The notes under the pieces: model-generated
Seen by the model: the letters and a program-made list of their open reading frames with translations, nothing else
Told to the model about the DNA's origin: nothing
The model's database searches: none
Program-made: the position numbers and the translations under genes
Part shown: positions 23,077 to 25,780 of the stretch, one piece after another
Layout of the letters: each line of letters opens with the position of its first letter
Numbering within the stretch: the stretch's first letter is position 1
From: JBIOJB01 sp044450465
GTDB taxonomy: Bacteria; Chloroflexota; Dormibacteria; Dormibacterales; Dormibacteraceae
Assembly: GCA_044450465.1 (NCBI GenBank)
Contig: JBIOJB010000037.1
Span: 1-25,780, forward strand
Direction: 5' to 3'
DNA length: 25,780 nucleotides

Positions 23077-23834
23077 CAGATGACCTTCGACTCGGACAGA
23101 AGCTGGACGATCCTGTCGACGGCCGACCCGTCATCTTCGATCACGATGCCCGCTTTGCGGGTCTCGGCGTCGGCCATGCCCTCGATGGTCTCGACCGAGG
23201 CAGAAAGCTCAACACCGAGATCACCCAGCCCAATTTGTTTGATCTCTTTCGAGCGGGCCGCCATGATGCCCTTCAGGGAGGCGTAGCGGGGTTCCGCGAT
23301 GGCGGCGGTCACCGTGATCAGCGCAGGCATGGACGCCTCGATCACCTGGTAGCCATCCGACGTCTGCCGGTGAATCTTCACGCTCGTGCCGTCCACGGTC
23401 ACCTTCTTGGCCACCGTCAACTGGGGAATGCCAAGCAGCTCGGCCAGCATTGGAGGCACCATGCCGGTGCTTCCGTCGTACGACTCCGTGCCGCAGATGA
23501 CGAGATCCGGGCTCTCAGCCTTGATCGCCGCCGCCAGCGCCCTTGTGGTGAGCAGGACGTCCGCTCCGGCCAGCTGAGGGTCAGTGATCAGGACGCCGCG
23601 GTCGGCCCCCATGGAAAGACCTTTGCGGATGGCGTCCTTCGCACGCTCGGGACCCATCGAGATCAGGATCACCTCGCCCCCGTGGGCTTCCTTGAGCTGC
23701 AGCCCCTCTTCCACTCCGCACTCGTCACCGGGGTCGAGAACGACTTCTTTGTCCCTTGCGATCGAATGGTCGGCCTCGAGGGTAAGGGTCGAGTTTGGGT
23801 CCGGTACCTGTTTGACTGTGACGACGATTTTCAA
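23076..23834 (-). CDS. etfB: Electron transfer flavoprotein beta subunit
   Basis: Partner of EtfA; in housekeeping ETFs this subunit carries AMP. The 252-aa product has the N-terminal KIVVTVKQVPDP, the LDPGDECGVEEGLQLKEAHGG motif, GLSMGADRGVLI, DLVICGTESYDGSTGMVPPMLAE, and the family signature around PALITVTAAIAEPRYASLKGIMAARSKEI (docking loop). The start is TTG 23834 with GAGG just upstream. A GATAAT hexamer 11 nt upstream (23851-23846) may be a -10, and the mobA-like stop is only 12 nt away, so it may be both co-transcribed and separately initiated. Confidence 0.95.
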   Translation of the reverse strand: MKIVVTVKQVPDPNSTLTLEADHSIARDKEVVLDPGDECGVEEGLQLKEAHGGEVILISMGPERAKDAIRKGLSMGADRGVLITDPQLAGADVLLTTRALAAAIKAESPDLVICGTESYDGSTGMVPPMLAELLGIPQLTVAKKVTVDGTSVKIHRQTSDGYQVIEASMPALITVTAAIAEPRYASLKGIMAARSKEIKQIGLGDLGVELSASVETIEGMADAETRKAGIVIEDDGSAVDRIVQLLSESKVI

Positions 23835-23846
23835 GGCCTCAATCCA

Positions 23847-24422
23847 TTATCGCTGGGGCGGGTGCGCGACATGAAAGAGCTCCAGGTCGGCTGGGGTGTT
23901 GAGGCTCCGAAACTGAGCTGGATCAAGGTTTTCGAGCCAGGTGACATCAAGCTGCTCCACGACCTCGGCCGTTCGGTAGTGACCGTAGTCGAGCGCGGCT
24001 TTGATCACGCCGAGAGCTGAAGTTCGGTAACCACCGCAGACTGGTTCGGGTCTTCCATCCACCCGGGGTATCGCGGCATCGCACCTGCGGGCCGAGGCTA
24101 CGGCCATCTCTGCGGCTTCGAGAGTCACGTACGGCATGTCGCAGGCAAGGACGAATACGACCTCGTGACGCGAGGCCATCAGGCCGGCCTCGATGCCGGC
24201 GAGGGGCCCCGCCGACGCCTTGCGATCGAAAACCACTCGGTAAGGGACTGGCTGCTCCATCTGTTCGGGTTCGGCAAACGAGACCAGTACCTCGGCAAAG
24301 GCATCGGCGAGCCGTTCCGCCGTGTAGCGAAGCAGGTAGGTGTCGTCCACCTCTAGCCATGGCTTGGGCCGACCCATGCGGCGGCTGAGCCCGCCGGCCA
24401 GCACCAGCAACGCTGCTTCCAT
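23847..24422 (-). CDS. MobA-like NTP transferase (molybdenum cofactor guanylyltransferase type)
   Basis: MobA-like nucleotidyltransferase, 191 aa. Motifs: LVLAGGLSRRMGRPKPWLEV at the N-terminus (nucleotide-binding GG.S.RMG..K), PLAGIEAGLMAS, LACDMPYV (metal-binding Asp), IPRVDGRPEPVCGGY, and the C-terminal SLNTPADLE. Members attach GMP or CMP to the molybdenum cofactor, or act on related cofactors; no other molybdenum gene is nearby, so the exact substrate is open. Start ATG 24422 with GGGAGA upstream; the frame is open further but overlaps the divergent amidohydrolase. Confidence 0.88.
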   Translation of the reverse strand: MEAALLVLAGGLSRRMGRPKPWLEVDDTYLLRYTAERLADAFAEVLVSFAEPEQMEQPVPYRVVFDRKASAGPLAGIEAGLMASRHEVVFVLACDMPYVTLEAAEMAVASARRCDAAIPRVDGRPEPVCGGYRTSALGVIKAALDYGHYRTAEVVEQLDVTWLENLDPAQFRSLNTPADLELFHVAHPPQR

Positions 24423-24442
24423 ATCTCTAGTCTCCCGGAACT

Positions 24443-24448
24443 TATGAT
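24443..24448 (+). promoter_or_regulatory. -10 box placed for a leaderless transcript
   Basis: TATGAT ends 7 nt before ATG 24456, predicting transcription from that ATG. An upstream in-frame ATG at 24444 lies inside the hexamer and is therefore unlikely to be the start. Confidence 0.6.
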
Positions 24449-24455
24449 CCCGGTA

Positions 24456-25298
24456 ATGAGGGCAATCGATTTTCACGTCCACCTGCCCACCCCGGACTGG
24501 CTTGACGCCTCGATGCGCGGCTATGTGGAAGCGGCCGAGGCTTACTTTCGGTCGAAGGTGGTCCGGCGCACCATCGACGAGCTGGCTGCGGATTACGAGC
24601 AGCTGGACGTCCTCGCCGTCCTTCTCGCGTGGGACGCCGAGACAGCCACCGCGCGGCCTCGGGTGCCCAACGAGCTGGTCGCCAAGGCCTGCCACGATCA
24701 CCCCAAGGCGTTCGTCGGCTTCGGGAGCGTTGATCCGCTCAAGGGCGAGCGAGCGGTCGCGGAGCTCGAATCCATAGCGGCATTGGGTCTGAAGGGAGTC
24801 AAGCTCCACCCATCACTTCAGGCCTTCGCGCCAGACGACGAGCGATTCTGGCCTCTGTACGACCGGTGCCAGGAACTTGGCCTGGTCGTGCTCTTCCACA
24901 CAGGGACCAGCGGAATCGGGGCAGGCCAGCCCGGCGGGCAGGGGATCCGCTTGGACTACGCCCGACCGATCAGGCTCGATGCGGTGGCTGCGTCATTCCC
25001 GGACCTGCCCATTGTGGCGGCACATTTCGGCTACCCATGGCACCTCGAACTACTGGCGATGGCCCTCCACAAGAACAACCTCTACATCGACATCTCCGGT
25101 TGGGCGCCGCGCTACGTCCCGATTGAGGTGATGCGAGACCTCAAGGGCCGGCTTCAAGACCAGTTCCTGTTCGGCAGCGACTATCCATTCATCCAGCCCA
25201 AGCGCTGCCTGGAGGAACTCGAGAACATGGAGATCCCCGAAGCCGTGCTCCAGAAGGTGCTGACCGGTAACGCAAGGTGGCTGCTGGGGCTCGCGTAG
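24456..25298 (+). CDS. Metal-dependent amidohydrolase, TIM-barrel (ACMSD/PF04909 family)
   Basis: Amidohydrolase_2 family enzyme, related to aminocarboxymuconate-semialdehyde decarboxylase and to aromatic acid (de)carboxylases. The 280-aa product has the metal ligands in order: His7 and His9 in IDFHVHLP, KLHP with its His, AAHFG with its His, and the final Asp in FGSDYPF. The C-terminal GNARWLLGL is typical. Start ATG 24456 is favoured by the promoter, by the absence of a Shine-Dalgarno sequence, and because most relatives begin just before DFHVH. Its substrate is not evident. It diverges from mobA and overlaps the convergent TadE/G-like frame at its 3' end. Confidence 0.88.
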   Translation: MRAIDFHVHLPTPDWLDASMRGYVEAAEAYFRSKVVRRTIDELAADYEQLDVLAVLLAWDAETATARPRVPNELVAKACHDHPKAFVGFGSVDPLKGERAVAELESIAALGLKGVKLHPSLQAFAPDDERFWPLYDRCQELGLVVLFHTGTSGIGAGQPGGQGIRLDYARPIRLDAVAASFPDLPIVAAHFGYPWHLELLAMALHKNNLYIDISGWAPRYVPIEVMRDLKGRLQDQFLFGSDYPFIQPKRCLEELENMEIPEAVLQKVLTGNARWLLGLA

Positions 25299-25696
25299 CC
25301 GCTCGCGAGCCGGGCGGACGCCTGCGCGTTAAGGGTGAAGCTCTGACCGAATAGCGGCATCGGCGCAGACACCTGTTCGATTGCCGAGACGGAGACCACC
25401 GATCCAGCCACCGAAACGGAACCTAGCTTCGCGTCCGGAATCTCGGCCGCGAGCACTCCTTCAGCTGCACTCTTTGCCCGGGAGGGATCCAGCGCCAGCT
25501 GGCCACCCGAGCGAAGCAGAGCGGTGTCGATCTGGTCTGCAGAGACCTCAGCGGCCTGCGCCACCGCCGCTTGGAGCGCGGCGGCACTGCCGCTCAGGAC
25601 CGCAGCGTCCACCGCGTACCCCGTCACGGGCAGCAGGACCATGGGCAGAACCAAAGCGAAGAAGGCGAGGACCTGGCCGTCCTGCAGGCGAGTCAT
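25181..25696 (-). CDS. TadE/TadG-like pilus-associated protein
   Basis: Resembles the small TadE/TadG group, membrane-anchored proteins of Tad pili. The N-terminus LQDGQVLAFFALVLPMVLLP continues into a transmembrane segment and ALQAAVAQAAEVSADQIDTALL, followed by a beta-rich domain (KLGSVSVAGSVVSVSAIEQVS) that normally ends near SFTLNAQASARLASGY (residue about 134). About 41 further residues are read antisense to the amidohydrolase gene, suggesting the normal stop has been lost or the gene is decaying. Start ATG 25696, though the frame is open to the right edge, so a start further upstream is possible. Confidence 0.62.
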   Translation of the reverse strand: MTRLQDGQVLAFFALVLPMVLLPVTGYAVDAAVLSGSAAALQAAVAQAAEVSADQIDTALLRSGGQLALDPSRAKSAAEGVLAAEIPDAKLGSVSVAGSVVSVSAIEQVSAPMPLFGQSFTLNAQASARLASGYASPSSHLALPVSTFWSTASGISMFSSSSRQRLGWMNG

Positions 25697-25780
25697 CCGG
25701 GGCGGCTTCGCCAGGACTCGACCAGCGCCGAAGCCCTGCCCTCGAGTTGCATCGAGGTTCGGATCGGGAGCAGTAACGCC

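Overview
The window is GC-rich bacterial chromosome with densely packed genes, mostly on the minus strand, with short or overlapping gene junctions. It has many GTG and TTG starts, a dcw division cluster, a type-A RNase P RNA, DUF2510-like WWDGxxW repeats, a Tad pilus remnant, and several genes whose -10 box lies 6-7 nt before the start codon (leaderless mRNAs). This fits an actinobacterium-like Terrabacteria lineage such as Actinomycetota, Chloroflexota or Dormibacterota. No 16S or housekeeping marker in the window settles the phylum, so the assignment is tentative.

Layout, left to right. 1-5155 is the start of the dcw cluster on the minus strand: a sigma70-type promoter, a 77-codon Cys-containing ORF, mraZ, rsmH, ftsL, ftsI and murF (cut by the left edge). 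5326-7306 holds a two-gene ABC-2 exporter behind a leader with its own promoter, a 22-codon leader peptide and mutually exclusive RNA pairings ending in an intrinsic terminator. This is a trp-type attenuator layout and is the most interesting item here. 7303-9360 is an oligopeptidase B-like S9 peptidase. 9446-10225 (+) is a membrane protein with tandem SPDGxxWW repeats. 10289-11119 is a two-domain GNAT protein. 11143-12632 (+) is a GT39-like glycosyltransferase broken by a one-base frameshift. 12674-13027 is a DUF1801 protein. 13087-16189 is a four-gene operon (RHH protein, DUF4097, DrrA-like ATPase, DrrB-like permease) in which two genes carry lesions: an in-frame TAA and a one-base frameshift.

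16278-16694 is a C-terminal remnant of the Tad/CpaF ATPase. Then comes a long minus-strand run that may be one or a few transcripts, read from right to left: mobA-like, etfB, etfA, a glycosyltransferase with a CysRS-like N-terminal motif, an acyl-CoA carboxyltransferase, a BKACE (DUF849) enzyme, a 70-aa biotin carrier, a zinc-ribbon coiled-coil protein, rnhA and rnpB. The carboxyltransferase, BKACE, biotin carrier and ETF together suggest acyl-CoA and beta-keto acid metabolism linked to flavin electron transfer. At the right end are a plus-strand amidohydrolase and a TadE/TadG-like protein, convergent and overlapping.

No tRNA, rRNA, CRISPR array, insertion sequence or complete mobile element was found.
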